Shown in pieces: positions 27,324-36,294 of a stretch of 64,000 bases of DNA. The translations under genes were made by a program, and so were the position numbers. Positions within the stretch are counted from its first letter, which is position 1. Each line of letters opens with the position of its first letter. Below the pieces are notes generated by a model. The model made no database searches. It worked only from the letters and a program-made list of their open reading frames with translations, and was not told the origin of the DNA. The DNA is from Acetivibrio cellulolyticus CD2 (lineage in GTDB: Bacteria; Bacillota; Clostridia; Acetivibrionales; Acetivibrionaceae): positions 161,211-225,210 of the forward strand of contig NZ_JH556653.1 in assembly GCF_000179595.2 (NCBI RefSeq), written 5' to 3'.

Positions 27324-27641
27324 ATGCCTCGAAAAAAAAGAACTGTAAAAAAAAGAAGTAAGCAAGAGGGGCCGAAAGCCAGCTTAAAGGAAAAGATGTC
27401 TGAACTTTTTGAAATTCCAAAGGATATTGTTTTAAATGTACCCAAATTAACAATGATTGGAAACGGAGATTTACTTATAGAAAACTTCAAAGGAATTATC
27501 GAATATGATGACGACAGAATAAGAATCAATACCAACAGCGGAATAATAAAAATTAGCGGAACAAGACTGGGCATAAAAGAGATTACATCTGAGGATCTGA
27601 TGGTTAACGGTGAAATATCAAGCCTTGAATTCTTAAAGTAA
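27324..27641 (+). CDS. yqfC: Sporulation protein YqfC
   Basis: A basic N-terminus (PRKKRTVKKRSKQ) is followed by the YqfC core: LFEIPKDIVLNVPKLTMIGN, GDLLIENFKGIIEYDDDRIR, and GTRLGIKEITSEDLMVNGEI. The family is present in endospore formers, in the mother-cell sigma-E set of Bacillus, and is always next to yqfD, as here. The role is structural or unknown. Length 105 residues is usual. Confidence 0.92.
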   Translation: MPRKKRTVKKRSKQEGPKASLKEKMSELFEIPKDIVLNVPKLTMIGNGDLLIENFKGIIEYDDDRIRINTNSGIIKISGTRLGIKEITSEDLMVNGEISSLEFLK

Positions 27642-27647
27642 GGCAGA

Positions 27648-27683
27648 TGCCCCATAACATAACTTTTTAAAGCTTATGGGGCA
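27648..27683 (+). other. Hairpin between yqfC and yqfD
   Basis: TGCCCCATAA (27648-27657) pairs with TTATGGGGCA (27674-27683) but no T run follows, so I read it as an mRNA-stabilising or attenuating hairpin rather than a full terminator. Confidence 0.55.
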
Positions 27684-27721
27684 CTGCATAATTATCGAAT
27701 AGCAATTTCGGGGGAATTTAA

Positions 27722-28915
27722 ATGTTTTTGAGGTTGTGGAATTATATAAAAGGATATGTTATTATATTTGTTGAAGGTTATTTTTTAGAGAAGTTTGTCA
27801 ACATATGCACCAGAAGGCAAATTTTTCTTTGGGACATAAAGAAGAAAAAAAATAGTGCAATGTCCATGAAGATTAGCATTAAAGGCTTTAAAATGCTAAG
27901 GCCTATTGCAAAAAAGACAGGATGCAGGGTACGAATATTAAGGAAACGTGGAATTCCTTTTGTTTTACACCGCTATAAAAGAAGGAAGACTTTTATTGCG
28001 GGTGCAGTACTATTTGTTTTTCTGTTTTATTTTATGACATCTTTTGTTTGGACAGTTGAAGTTACGGGAAATAATAAGCTGGCAACCCAAATTATACTAG
28101 ATAAGGTGTCTGCTGTTGGAGTTAAACCGGGGGTACTTAAGTACAGGGTAAATCCACATGATGTTTCAAACAACCTTATGCTTGATATAAAGGAGTTATC
28201 TTGGGTTAGTGTGGTAATTAAAGGAACGAAGGTAAAGATTGAAGTAGCTGAGGCTATCAGCAAGCCGAAACTGGTTCCCAAAGATAGTCCATGTGACATT
28301 GTGGCTATTAAGGATGGCGTTATTAAGTCTATTTTTGTGAAAGCAGGGTTGGAAGGTGTAAAAGCTGGTGATACTGTTGAGAAAGGCCAGGTGCTTATTA
28401 ACGGCACAGTACCAATTAAGAATCAGGAGGATAGTCCCAGGGTGTTACATGCTCTTGGGGATGTAATGGCAAGAACTTGGTATGATGGCAGACAGAAGGT
28501 TGAAACTAATGTCGTTGAAAAGATTAGAACAGGGGAAACAAAAGACAACATATCCTTGGTTTTGTTTTCTAAAAAGATAGATTTATTTCATAAAAAGGTA
28601 CCATTTGGAGAATATGATAAGGTAAATATTGAAAAGTCTCTTTCGATAGGTGAAGATCTTGTCTTGCCTTTTGGTATGGTAATTGAGAGGTATTATGAAA
28701 ATAATATGCTGGAAAAGGAATTTGACTTGGATGCAGCAAAAAAAATAGCAGCGGATAATGCTTATAAAGAGGCAGCAGAGGACATACCTGAAAATGCTCA
28801 AATAGTTAATTCAACTGTAAACTTTATAGAAGATGAAGACGGGCAGATTATAGCAGAAGTAGTTATTGAATGCCTGGAGAATATAGGGTGCGAAAGAGAG
28901 ATTGGAGGAAACTGA
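27722..28915 (+). CDS. yqfD: Sporulation protein YqfD
   Basis: The 397-residue protein has an N-terminal soluble part (IKGFKMLRPIAKKTGCRVRI), one membrane segment (TFIAGAVLFVFLFYFMTSFV) and a long outer part with EVTGNNKLATQIILDKVSAV, GVKAGDTVEKGQVLINGTVP and a POTRA-like start. This is YqfD, needed for efficient sporulation in Bacillus and made in the mother cell. The stop is followed directly by the TTG start of phoH. The start at 27722 follows GGGGGAA. Confidence 0.92.
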   Translation: MFLRLWNYIKGYVIIFVEGYFLEKFVNICTRRQIFLWDIKKKKNSAMSMKISIKGFKMLRPIAKKTGCRVRILRKRGIPFVLHRYKRRKTFIAGAVLFVFLFYFMTSFVWTVEVTGNNKLATQIILDKVSAVGVKPGVLKYRVNPHDVSNNLMLDIKELSWVSVVIKGTKVKIEVAEAISKPKLVPKDSPCDIVAIKDGVIKSIFVKAGLEGVKAGDTVEKGQVLINGTVPIKNQEDSPRVLHALGDVMARTWYDGRQKVETNVVEKIRTGETKDNISLVLFSKKIDLFHKKVPFGEYDKVNIEKSLSIGEDLVLPFGMVIERYYENNMLEKEFDLDAAKKIAADNAYKEAAEDIPENAQIVNSTVNFIEDEDGQIIAEVVIECLENIGCEREIGGN

Positions 28916-29899
28916 TTGGAAAGTCTTACTGAAGTGTCATTGGAGTTTGATAGAATAGAACATGCTATGAATCTTTTTGGTAATTTTGATGAGAATTTGC
29001 ATTTGATTGAGGACTTGTTTAATGTAAAAGTTATTTCAAGAGATAATGATATAAGAGTTGTTGGATACAGCGAAGGAGTGCATAAAGCAAAAACAGTACT
29101 CCAAAAACTGATAAGCCTTGCTTCGCAAGGTGATGTAATAACTAAGCAAAGTGTTAGTTACCTTGTTCAGTTGGCAAATGAAAATCAATTGGACAAGGTT
29201 GATGATTTTCACGCTGATTATATTTGCCTTACAGCCAGAGGTAAACAGATAAAGTCCAAAACTCACGGACAGAAAGTATATGTTGATGCTATAAAAAGCA
29301 ACGACATTGTATTTGGTATAGGACCTGCCGGTACAGGAAAGACTTTTCTTGCCGTAGCAATGGCTGTGACATCATTTAGAAATAAGGAAGTCAATAGAAT
29401 TGTCTTGACAAGGCCTGCTGTTGAGGCAGGAGAAAAATTGGGCTTTTTGCCTGGAGACTTGCAGAACAAAGTTGATCCGTATTTAAGACCGTTATATGAT
29501 GCACTTTATGAAATGATGGGTTTTGAAACGTATCAGAGCTACCTTGAAAAAGGCATGATAGAAGTTGCACCCCTTGCGTACATGAGGGGAAGGACATTGG
29601 ATGATTCGTTTATAATTTTAGATGAGGCCCAAAATACTACACCTGAGCAAATGAAAATGTTCCTGACACGTATAGGATTTGGGTCAAAGGTTGTTGTTAC
29701 CGGCGATATAACCCAGATTGACCTTCCTGGTGATAAAAAATCAGGGTTGAAAGAAGTTATTAAGATTTTAAAGGATATAAAGGGAATATCGTTTATAAAT
29801 TTATCTGATAGAGATGTTGTAAGGCACGAGCTTGTACAAAAAATAATTCAGGCTTACGACCGTTATGATAAGTCACGTGTAACACACAATAACGGTTAG
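28916..29899 (+). CDS. phoH: PhoH family ATPase
   Basis: An N-terminal KH-like region (about 20-95) precedes the PhoH ATPase: Walker A GPAGTGKTFLAVAMA, TRPAVEAGEKLGFLPGDL, Walker B SFIILDEAQNTTPEQMKMFL, and VVVTGDITQIDLP. PhoH proteins are RNA-linked ATPases; the gene's place next to ybeY suggests rRNA maturation or RNA quality control. TTG 28916 is used: GGAGGA lies six bases before it inside the end of yqfD. Confidence 0.93.
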   Translation: MESLTEVSLEFDRIEHAMNLFGNFDENLHLIEDLFNVKVISRDNDIRVVGYSEGVHKAKTVLQKLISLASQGDVITKQSVSYLVQLANENQLDKVDDFHADYICLTARGKQIKSKTHGQKVYVDAIKSNDIVFGIGPAGTGKTFLAVAMAVTSFRNKEVNRIVLTRPAVEAGEKLGFLPGDLQNKVDPYLRPLYDALYEMMGFETYQSYLEKGMIEVAPLAYMRGRTLDDSFIILDEAQNTTPEQMKMFLTRIGFGSKVVVTGDITQIDLPGDKKSGLKEVIKILKDIKGISFINLSDRDVVRHELVQKIIQAYDRYDKSRVTHNNG

Positions 29900-29925
29900 A
29901 CTTCTTAATGGAGGCGAACTACTTT

Positions 29926-32139
29926 ATGTCTAAGGATAAAACTATGGATATTCATGGCAACTTTAAAACATATATCAAGGACAAGCGTATACAAAGAATA
30001 ATACTTGCGGTATTGACTATAGTTCTTTCCTACTTGATTATATTAAACGGAGCAGCTCCTAAGAAATATAAGCTGGCGCTGGACGGAAAATCTGATTATG
30101 ATATTACAGCTCCTAGGGATATAGTAAATACAATTGTAACTGAGCAGAATGCCAGAAAAGTTTCAGATGCGGAACCGGCCGATATGACTGAAATAAGAAA
30201 TGCTTCCATAGAGGTTATAAATACAACAGTAGACTTTATTGGCCTTATCGAAAAATCAAGAAAAAATAGCAGCAAAAAGATCGCTGAGAGCTTAGATTCA
30301 GATGATAAAAAATATAACGATAAGGTGCTCGATATTCAGGAAAAAGAGGCAGCAATTCTAAATAAAGAGATAGAAAAGCTTAACATTATACTCTCATATG
30401 ATCAGGTTTTGTTTTTTATTTCAAAAGCAAGTGAAGAAGATATTCAGAAGTTTGAAACTGTATTGAGAGAGCTTGTTGGAGATATAATGGAGCAGGATGT
30501 TACAGAAGATAATATTTCACAAAAGGTTGTTCAGCTGCAGAATAGTATTATATATACCGATTTGAGGCAGGAGATTAAAAATATTGCCCTGATTTTATCA
30601 AAATATATCTTGAAGCCAAATAGGACTGTTAATGCAGTTACTACCAAGGCAAAGAAAGAATTGGCTTATGAGATTGCTCTAAATGCTCCTGAAAATATTG
30701 TAAAAATTGAAAAAGGAGACAGAATTTTAAGTAAAGGAGACGTAGTAACAAAGGATAAGCTTAAAATTTTAGAGGAGTTGAATTTGCTCGAAACTTCAGG
30801 AAGGTTTGACTATCCTTTTGCAATTGGTATACTTGTAATCATACTTCTAATATCGCTGTTACTGATTCTTTATATGAATAACTTCTGCAAGAAAGTATTC
30901 TATAATAGAAATGACCTTATTCTGTTGTCACTTCTAATTCTTGTAACACTTTTGGTAGCGCGGTTGGTTTTTGAAGTATCAACATTGACAATACCTATTT
31001 TTATAGCGGCGGCACTCATATCCATTTTGCTTGATTTGAGGCTGGCTATTATTGTTAACTTTTTATTGACACTTTCAATTTCCCTTATGACAAACGGAGA
31101 AATGAAGTTTATGCTTTTAGGAGCAATAACTGGAACATTTACCGCATTCATAGTGTCAAGAACCAGTTATCATAGAAATTCACTTTCTATGGGTGGGCTT
31201 ATTATTGGATTTATCAATGTGCTTACTATAGTTTCTGTCGATTTAATTGGAAAGTATCCAGCTAAGACAATACTTAGCGAGTCGATTATAGTTATGGTTA
31301 ATGGTTTTATTTCGATTGTTCTTACCATTGGGTTGTTGCCATACTTGGAAACTCTCTTTAATATTGTTACACCAATTAGACTGTTAGAATTAGGTAATCC
31401 AAACCAGCCGCTCTTGAAAAGATTGCTTATGGAAGCACCGGGCACTTATCATCACAGCCTGATGGTTGGGAATTTGGCAGAGGTTGGGGCTGAAGCTGTT
31501 GGAGGTAATTCACTTTTAGCAAGGGTTGCAGCATACTTTCATGATATAGGCAAGCTTAAGAGACCAAGCTTTTTTATGGAAAACCAAATGAGCGGAAATC
31601 CACATGACAAGATGACAGCAAATTTGAGCACACTTGTCATAACTTCTCATATACATGATGGTGTGGAAATTGCAAAAAAGTACAGGATACCTCTTGTAAT
31701 AAGGGATATTATAATTCAGCACCATGGTACTACACTGGTAGCATATTTTTACCATAAGGCTAAAAATGTAGAAAAGGATGAAGGCGTTGATGAAGCCAAC
31801 TTCAGATATGATGGAGAAAAGCCTTCAACCAAAGAGGCGGCAGTTGTTATGCTGGCGGATTCTGTTGAAGCTGCAGTCAGGTCAATGCCTGATAAGACTG
31901 AAGGCAAAATAGAAGGACTGGTAAGGAAAATAATCAAGGATAAATTAGATGATGGACAACTCGATCAGTGTAATCTGACTTTAAAGGATCTTGATAATAT
32001 TGCAAGGGCTTTTATGAAGGTATTTGGCGGGTATTTCCATGCCAGAGAAGAATATCCTGATATTAAAAGAGAAGAAAAGAATTTAAAGCCTCAGGATGAA
32101 GTAGATAATAGTGAAATTAGTAATGTTAAAAAGCTATAA
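29926..32139 (+). CDS. pgpH: 7TM-HD phosphohydrolase, c-di-AMP phosphodiesterase PgpH
   Basis: After a first membrane segment (IILAVLTIVLSYLIILNG) comes a long outer region (about 45-285), then seven membrane helices (about 290-480) and an HD domain with YHHSLMVGNLAEVGAEAVGG, AYFHDIGKLKRPSFF and ILHH-like IIIQHHGTTLVAYFYHKA. PgpH (YqfF) hydrolyses c-di-AMP and so controls potassium and wall stress. ATG 29926 lies nine bases after GGAGGCG and is preferred to the ATG at 29908. The gene is in the operon phoH-pgpH-ybeY. Confidence 0.93.
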   Translation: MSKDKTMDIHGNFKTYIKDKRIQRIILAVLTIVLSYLIILNGAAPKKYKLALDGKSDYDITAPRDIVNTIVTEQNARKVSDAEPADMTEIRNASIEVINTTVDFIGLIEKSRKNSSKKIAESLDSDDKKYNDKVLDIQEKEAAILNKEIEKLNIILSYDQVLFFISKASEEDIQKFETVLRELVGDIMEQDVTEDNISQKVVQLQNSIIYTDLRQEIKNIALILSKYILKPNRTVNAVTTKAKKELAYEIALNAPENIVKIEKGDRILSKGDVVTKDKLKILEELNLLETSGRFDYPFAIGILVIILLISLLLILYMNNFCKKVFYNRNDLILLSLLILVTLLVARLVFEVSTLTIPIFIAAALISILLDLRLAIIVNFLLTLSISLMTNGEMKFMLLGAITGTFTAFIVSRTSYHRNSLSMGGLIIGFINVLTIVSVDLIGKYPAKTILSESIIVMVNGFISIVLTIGLLPYLETLFNIVTPIRLLELGNPNQPLLKRLLMEAPGTYHHSLMVGNLAEVGAEAVGGNSLLARVAAYFHDIGKLKRPSFFMENQMSGNPHDKMTANLSTLVITSHIHDGVEIAKKYRIPLVIRDIIIQHHGTTLVAYFYHKAKNVEKDEGVDEANFRYDGEKPSTKEAAVVMLADSVEAAVRSMPDKTEGKIEGLVRKIIKDKLDDGQLDQCNLTLKDLDNIARAFMKVFGGYFHAREEYPDIKREEKNLKPQDEVDNSEISNVKKL

Positions 32140-32153
32140 AAGGAGAAAGACAG

Positions 32154-32642
32154 ATGACTGTATTGATTGAAGATTTGCAGAACAAGATAAAAGTTTCCGA
32201 CGAAATGGTTGAGCTTGTAAAAAGGGCAGTAAACAGTAGCCTTGAGTTTGAAAAATTCAGTATACCTTCAGAGATTAGTGTAATGTTTGTAGACGATGAA
32301 GGTATCAGGGAGATTAATAGAGAACATAGGAGCATTGACAAACCAACCGATGTTCTGTCCTTTCCAATTGTAGATATGTATGAGGGCGTTATAAACTCCG
32401 ACGATGGAGACTTTGACCTTGATGAAGATCTTCTACTCTTGGGAGATATCGTTATCTCACTTGAAATGACAAAATTACAGGCACAAGAGTATGGGCATTC
32501 CTTTGAACGGGAACTTGCATTTCTGCTCACTCACGGTGTTTTCCATCTGTTAGGTTACGATCACGATTCGCCTGAACGCGAAGAAAAGATGATTTCAAAG
32601 CAGTATGGTGTACTTGAAATTTTAAATTTATCACAACGGTAA
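32154..32642 (+). CDS. ybeY: Endoribonuclease YbeY
   Basis: The zinc motif LTHGVFHLLGYDHDSPEREEKM (His-x3-His-x5-His) and the early strand ISVMFVDDEGIREINREHRS with DVLSFP identify YbeY, a metal-dependent RNase for 16S rRNA 3' maturation and ribosome quality control. 162 residues is the usual length. AAAGGAG precedes ATG by six bases and the gene is 14 bases after pgpH. Confidence 0.95.
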   Translation: MTVLIEDLQNKIKVSDEMVELVKRAVNSSLEFEKFSIPSEISVMFVDDEGIREINREHRSIDKPTDVLSFPIVDMYEGVINSDDGDFDLDEDLLLLGDIVISLEMTKLQAQEYGHSFERELAFLLTHGVFHLLGYDHDSPEREEKMISKQYGVLEILNLSQR

Positions 32643-32684
32643 AAATATTAGGGTAGAATAAAAGTCCATGACAAGGGGCAGTTT

Positions 32685-33383
32685 ATGAAAAACAGAAACT
32701 TGATTGACAGCTTTAATAATGCAATTAATGGTATAATTTGCGCTATAAAATCGGAAAGAAATATGAAGATTCATATTTGTACCGCTATTGTAGTGTTTAT
32801 AATGAGTATATTTTTTGATCTTACCAAAGCTGAATTCCTGATTGTCTGTATTTCGGTAGCAATGGTGATTGTTAGTGAACTTTTCAACACTGCTATTGAG
32901 GAACTTGTAAATATGATAACAACAGGTTATCATCCTAAAGTAAAAATAATAAAGGATGTATCTGCCGGAGCGGTATTGGTATCAGCCTTTTTTGCAGTTA
33001 TAGTGGGATACTTTGTTTTTTTTGAACATGTAAGTACTGGACTTGAGAGTGGTGTGGAAAGAATAAGACAGTACCCTATGCACATTACAATAATTGCGCT
33101 GATTGTAACAGTGTCTGTAGTTCTTGTGCTAAAGGCTGTCACCGGAAAGGGTACTCCATTAAGGGGCGGTTTACCAAGTGGGCACGCTGCCATAGCTTCT
33201 GCTATTACAACAGCAGTTGCACTATGGTCGATCAATTCAAAGATTACTCTATTGTGTATTGTTTTGAGTTTGCTTGTTATCCAGAGCAGGTTGGAGGCTA
33301 AAATACACAATTTTATTGAGGTTTTTATAGGAGCAGTAATAGGCTTTTTAATAACACTTTTACTTTTTCAGACATTTTTATGA
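32685..33383 (+). CDS. DgkA-type lipid kinase fused to a PAP2 phosphatase domain
   Basis: Residues 1-115 are a diacylglycerol/undecaprenol kinase of DgkA type: NAINGIICAIKSERNMKIHI, and SELFNTAIEELVNMI with the catalytic glutamates. Residues 125-230 form a PAP2-type domain: KAVTGKGTPLRGGLPSGHAA and SRLEAKIHNFIEVFIGAVIG, which hold the acid phosphatase His residues. The fusion would recycle undecaprenol by phosphorylation and remove phosphate from the same lipid class; which direction dominates cannot be told. At least six membrane segments. It lies between ybeY and era, where dgkA is usual. Confidence 0.9.
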   Translation: MKNRNLIDSFNNAINGIICAIKSERNMKIHICTAIVVFIMSIFFDLTKAEFLIVCISVAMVIVSELFNTAIEELVNMITTGYHPKVKIIKDVSAGAVLVSAFFAVIVGYFVFFEHVSTGLESGVERIRQYPMHITIIALIVTVSVVLVLKAVTGKGTPLRGGLPSGHAAIASAITTAVALWSINSKITLLCIVLSLLVIQSRLEAKIHNFIEVFIGAVIGFLITLLLFQTFL

Positions 33384-33412
33384 GATCAAATTTTTTAGGA
33401 GGAATGAACTAG

Positions 33413-34306
33413 ATGTCTTTTAAATCAGGATTTATATCAATAGTCGGGAGACCTAATGTTGGCAAATCCACCCTTTTAAATAATATAACGGGTGAGAAAA
33501 TTGCAATAATGTCCGACAAACCACAGACTACAAGAAATACTATTAAAGCAGTAATAACAGGAGATGAGCACCAAATAGTATTTATTGATACTCCGGGAAT
33601 CCATAAGCCAAAAAACAAACTTGGTGATTTTATGGTGAATATCGCTGTTGAGACCTTGAATGAGGTTGATGTTGTGCTGTTTCTGGTAGAGGCGCAGAAT
33701 CTCAAACCGGGTCCGGGTGATCTTTTTATTGTTGAGCAATTGAAAAATGTTAAGTCCAAGGTTTTTTTAGTTATCAATAAGATAGATTTGATTGATAAGT
33801 CGCAGCTGTTGCCGCTGATTTCAGCTTATAAGGATCTTATGAATTTTGAGGCTTTAATACCAATTTCTGCCCTTAAGGATGAAAAACAGGATCCGTTGAT
33901 AAGTGAAATCCTCAAAGTTTTACCTGAAGGCCCGAAATATTTTCCAGAAGATATGATGACTGACCAGCCTGAAAAACTGATTGCGGCTGAACTTATAAGA
34001 GAGAAAATTCTTCATCTTGTGAGTGATGAGGTGCCTCATGGTGTTGGGGTTGAAGTTATATCTTTTAAACAAAGGGATGACAAGGATATAATAAATATTC
34101 AGGCCAACATTTACTGTGAGAAGGATACTCACAAGGGCATCCTTATAGGTAAAGGCGGAAGCATGCTAAAACGTATAGGCAGCCTTTCCAGGACTGAAAT
34201 AGAGAACTTGCTGGGTATACAGGTGTTTTTAGAGCTTTGGGTAAAGGTAAAGCCTGATTGGAGAAATAGTGAACAGATGCTTAAAGTTCTTGGCTATAGA
34301 AAATAA
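33413..34306 (+). CDS. era: GTPase Era
   Basis: G1 GRPNVGKSTLLN, the switch Thr in QTTRNTIK, G3 DTPGI, G4 NKID and a C-terminal KH domain (GILIGKGGSMLKRIGSLSR) identify Era, which binds the 3' end of 16S rRNA and helps 30S assembly. 297 residues is normal. AGGAGG precedes ATG. The long gap after it holds dispersed repeats and yqzL. Confidence 0.97.
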   Translation: MSFKSGFISIVGRPNVGKSTLLNNITGEKIAIMSDKPQTTRNTIKAVITGDEHQIVFIDTPGIHKPKNKLGDFMVNIAVETLNEVDVVLFLVEAQNLKPGPGDLFIVEQLKNVKSKVFLVINKIDLIDKSQLLPLISAYKDLMNFEALIPISALKDEKQDPLISEILKVLPEGPKYFPEDMMTDQPEKLIAAELIREKILHLVSDEVPHGVGVEVISFKQRDDKDIINIQANIYCEKDTHKGILIGKGGSMLKRIGSLSRTEIENLLGIQVFLELWVKVKPDWRNSEQMLKVLGYRK

Positions 34307-34352
34307 CTTTTAAAAAGCTTAAATAAATGCATTCTATGTGGTATATATGAAT

Positions 34353-34387
34353 AACGGAAAGCGGAAGTAGTATTTCAGTTATTTCAT
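34353..34387 (-). repeat. Half copy (A side) of the dispersed element, reversed
   Basis: The reverse strand reads AACTGAAATACTACTTCCGC then TTTCCGTT, matching the A half at 18500 and 16120. It lies in the 375-base gap between era and yqzL. Confidence 0.45.
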
Positions 34388-34445
34388 AAAAGATAACATA
34401 AATTTTCAAGTATACAAATTTTTTTTTAGTGTAACCTAATAAGGA

Positions 34446-34537
34446 ATGAGTGAAATATTACACTTTTCATGTGGGTTGTTTGGCATCAAATAAGACCAGA
34501 AGTGAAATAGTAGTGGAAAGTTATATCTTCACCATTC
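34446..34537 (+). repeat. Full copy of the palindromic intergenic element
   Basis: Left GAGTGAAATATTACACTTTT with CATGTGGG; right AGTGAAATAGTAGTGGAAAG then TTATATCTTCACCATTC. Ends GTGAA-ATATTAC and GTTATATCTTCAC are imperfect inverse repeats. Same order of boxes as 18500-18577. Confidence 0.55.
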
Positions 34538-34681
34538 ATTGGGTAGCAGCTAATAAAATTTTTACAATTGTAGTTTCAAAAGGCTAGATCTGTCGGCAAT
34601 TTGGTAGAGGAATCGTACAAGGAATTATTGAAACACAGTAACAGGTGCAATTGTAAATAAGACTTAAGGGGGAATGCATTT

Positions 34682-34825
34682 ATGTTAAAAGAATTTGCAT
34701 GGAAAGCTTTTGAGAGTACTGGAAATATTGACTCTTATATTTTCTTAAAGGAAATAGAAGAAAAGAATAAAATAGTTGAAGAAACTGCTGCGGCCAGGGA
34801 TGAGGTAGCTATAACTAAAAACTAG
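34682..34825 (+). CDS. yqzL: YqzL-like small protein
   Basis: A 47-residue frame behind AAGGGGGAA reads MLKEFAWKAFESTGNIDSYI and ends in EVAITKN. The F-x-W-K-x-F-x-x-T-G-x-I-D-x-Y pattern is the YqzL family, a tiny protein of unknown function found between era and recO in Bacillus and Clostridia, exactly this position. It is too short for most gene finders. Confidence 0.88.
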   Translation: MLKEFAWKAFESTGNIDSYIFLKEIEEKNKIVEETAAARDEVAITKN

Positions 34826-34886
34826 GCGCAGTAATTTACCCCGGGGATTATATTATTTTGAATGTCTTAGCCTTATGAGGTTGTAA

Positions 34887-35633
34887 ATGAGTTATATAAA
34901 AACTAAAGGTGTAATTCTTAAAGAAATAAATGTCGGAGAGGCAGATAAAATTGTAACTATCTTTTCAAAAAACAAAGGTAAAATATCAGGTTCTGCAAAA
35001 GGAGCTAGAAGACCTAAAAGTAGTCTTGTAGCAGGTACTCAGCTTTTTTGCTATAGTGAATTTGTACTTTTTAAAGGAAAAGATATGTATTCGCTTAACA
35101 GCTGCGATGTGATTGAGCCATTTTATGAGATAAGGAATGATCTCGTAAAGCTTACCTATGCAGCCCATATTAACGAAATTATAACAGATATTGTTCAAGA
35201 AGAGCAGCCATCAGCAAGGGTATTGCAGCTCTTTTTGAACTCACTCTATATGCTTTCCAAGACTGAGAAAGCGCCAGAACAGATTGCGCGGGTTTTCGAA
35301 ATAAGACTGCTATCAATTCTAGGTTATGCGCCTTCAGTAAGAGGGTGTATAAAATGTGGAAGCGAAGATTTTACGGATTTTTCTTTTAGCTTTAGAAAAT
35401 GCGGTTTTCTATGTAAGCAGTGTATCGAAGATGACCGATATGCGCTATCTTTATCGGAAGGTGCAGCAAGGGCAATTCATTACATAGTGCACAGCAATAT
35501 AAAAAGTGTCTTTAACTTTGATGTCTCTAATAAAGTACTTAGAGAACTTGAAAAGGTGTCAAAGAGGTATTTAAAAGACAGACTGGACAGGGAATATAAC
35601 AAGTTGGAGTTCTTAAAGACACTAAATTCTTGA
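34887..35633 (+). CDS. recO: DNA repair protein RecO
   Basis: The N-terminal OB-fold (KTKGVILKEINVGEADKIVT; FSKNKGKISGSAKGARRPKS) and the zinc-binding CIKCGS...CGFLCKQC motif identify RecO. It helps load RecA on SSB-coated single-stranded DNA with RecR. 248 residues is normal. It closes the run that begins at yqfC; a strong terminator follows. Confidence 0.95.
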   Translation: MSYIKTKGVILKEINVGEADKIVTIFSKNKGKISGSAKGARRPKSSLVAGTQLFCYSEFVLFKGKDMYSLNSCDVIEPFYEIRNDLVKLTYAAHINEIITDIVQEEQPSARVLQLFLNSLYMLSKTEKAPEQIARVFEIRLLSILGYAPSVRGCIKCGSEDFTDFSFSFRKCGFLCKQCIEDDRYALSLSEGAARAIHYIVHSNIKSVFNFDVSNKVLRELEKVSKRYLKDRLDREYNKLEFLKTLNS

Positions 35634-35657
35634 AAGTAATACTCTATTACAGGCAAT

Positions 35658-35690
35658 AAAAACTCCGGGACATCGAGTCCCAAAGTTTTT
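35658..35690 (+). terminator. Terminator of recO
   Basis: AAAAACT...GGGAC (35658-35671) pairs with GTCCC...AGTTTTT (35677-35690), giving a compact stem with a T run. A second stem, GCCTCTTT/AAAGAGGC (35691-35717), follows at once. Confidence 0.8.
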
Positions 35691-35720
35691 GCCTCTTTCA
35701 CTTCGTTCGAAAGAGGCGAA

Positions 35721-35746
35721 ATAAAAAAAGAGTTATAAAACTCTTT
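35721..35746 (-). terminator. Terminator-like stem downstream of the riboswitch
   Basis: Read on the minus strand, AAAGAG and CTCTTT flank an eight-base loop, followed by a T run. It lies about 95 bases 3' of the c-di-GMP aptamer and could be its expression platform or the end of a stand-alone RNA. Confidence 0.55.
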
Positions 35747-35841
35747 AAACGTTTTTTAACAATGTAAAAAAAATTGGTATAAGGAAATATTCATGACCTA
35801 TTTCCTTTTATATTTAAAAGAGTATAAACAGAACTTTTAAT

Positions 35842-35932
35842 GGCAGCTTGGCAATCGTAGTTCAAGGCATCTTCCCCAAACGTTAGACCCACAGCTTTGC
35901 GTCGCCGTCTTTCAACGACTTTGCCCTGTTTC
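35842..35932 (-). ncRNA. c-di-GMP-I (GEMM-I) riboswitch, orphan
   Basis: The minus strand reads ACAGGGCAAAGTCGTTGAAA, then GACGGCGACGCAAAGC, GGGTCTAA and later CGATTGCCAAGCTGCC. These match the GEMM-I consensus: GGGCAAA, a stem capped by the GAAA tetraloop, GACGCAAAGC, the CUAA junction and the closing GCCA-GCUGCC. The G of AGGGC that pairs with one guanine of c-di-GMP is kept, which favours c-di-GMP over cGAMP. The oddity is context: on this strand there is only a terminator-like stem and then the antisense of recO, so no gene is controlled. A candidate -10 (TATAAT read on the minus strand at 36000-35995) lies upstream. Confidence 0.85.
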
Positions 35933-35994
35933 ATAAGTCACTATTTATATCTCCTTATACCGTGATCGGGAGGAAATATTGTACTACAATATTT

Positions 35995-36000
35995 ATTATA
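35995..36000 (-). promoter_or_regulatory. Candidate -10 for the riboswitch RNA
   Basis: TATAAT on the minus strand, followed by a short inverted repeat (TATTGTAGTACAATA) before the aptamer. The -35 is not clear. Confidence 0.4.
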
Positions 36001-36294
36001 GCACAGGGCGAATTAAAAATAAAGTGTTTTTTTATTATTTTTGAGTAAAAAATTAATGTTTTTTATCATGAATAGATTAAAAATTTGAAATAATATTAAA
36101 AAAAGTGTCAATTTAAGAAAAAATGTGGTATAATTAAAGTTGAAGAATTTCATTCAAGGCTTAACTTAATGTGTCTATTATTGGTTTTCAAAATCGTTCT
36201 TTTTGATTTGTAATAAAACTTTAATTCTATAATATAATCCTTTGGGATGTTTTTATCATGTGGTATCATTAAACCTTTTGAAAGGAGTGAGGTC

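Noticed and set aside
35480..35701. Minus-strand frame as the gene controlled by the c-di-GMP riboswitch
   Set aside because: It is almost wholly antisense to recO, starts inside the recO terminator stems and has no ribosome site.
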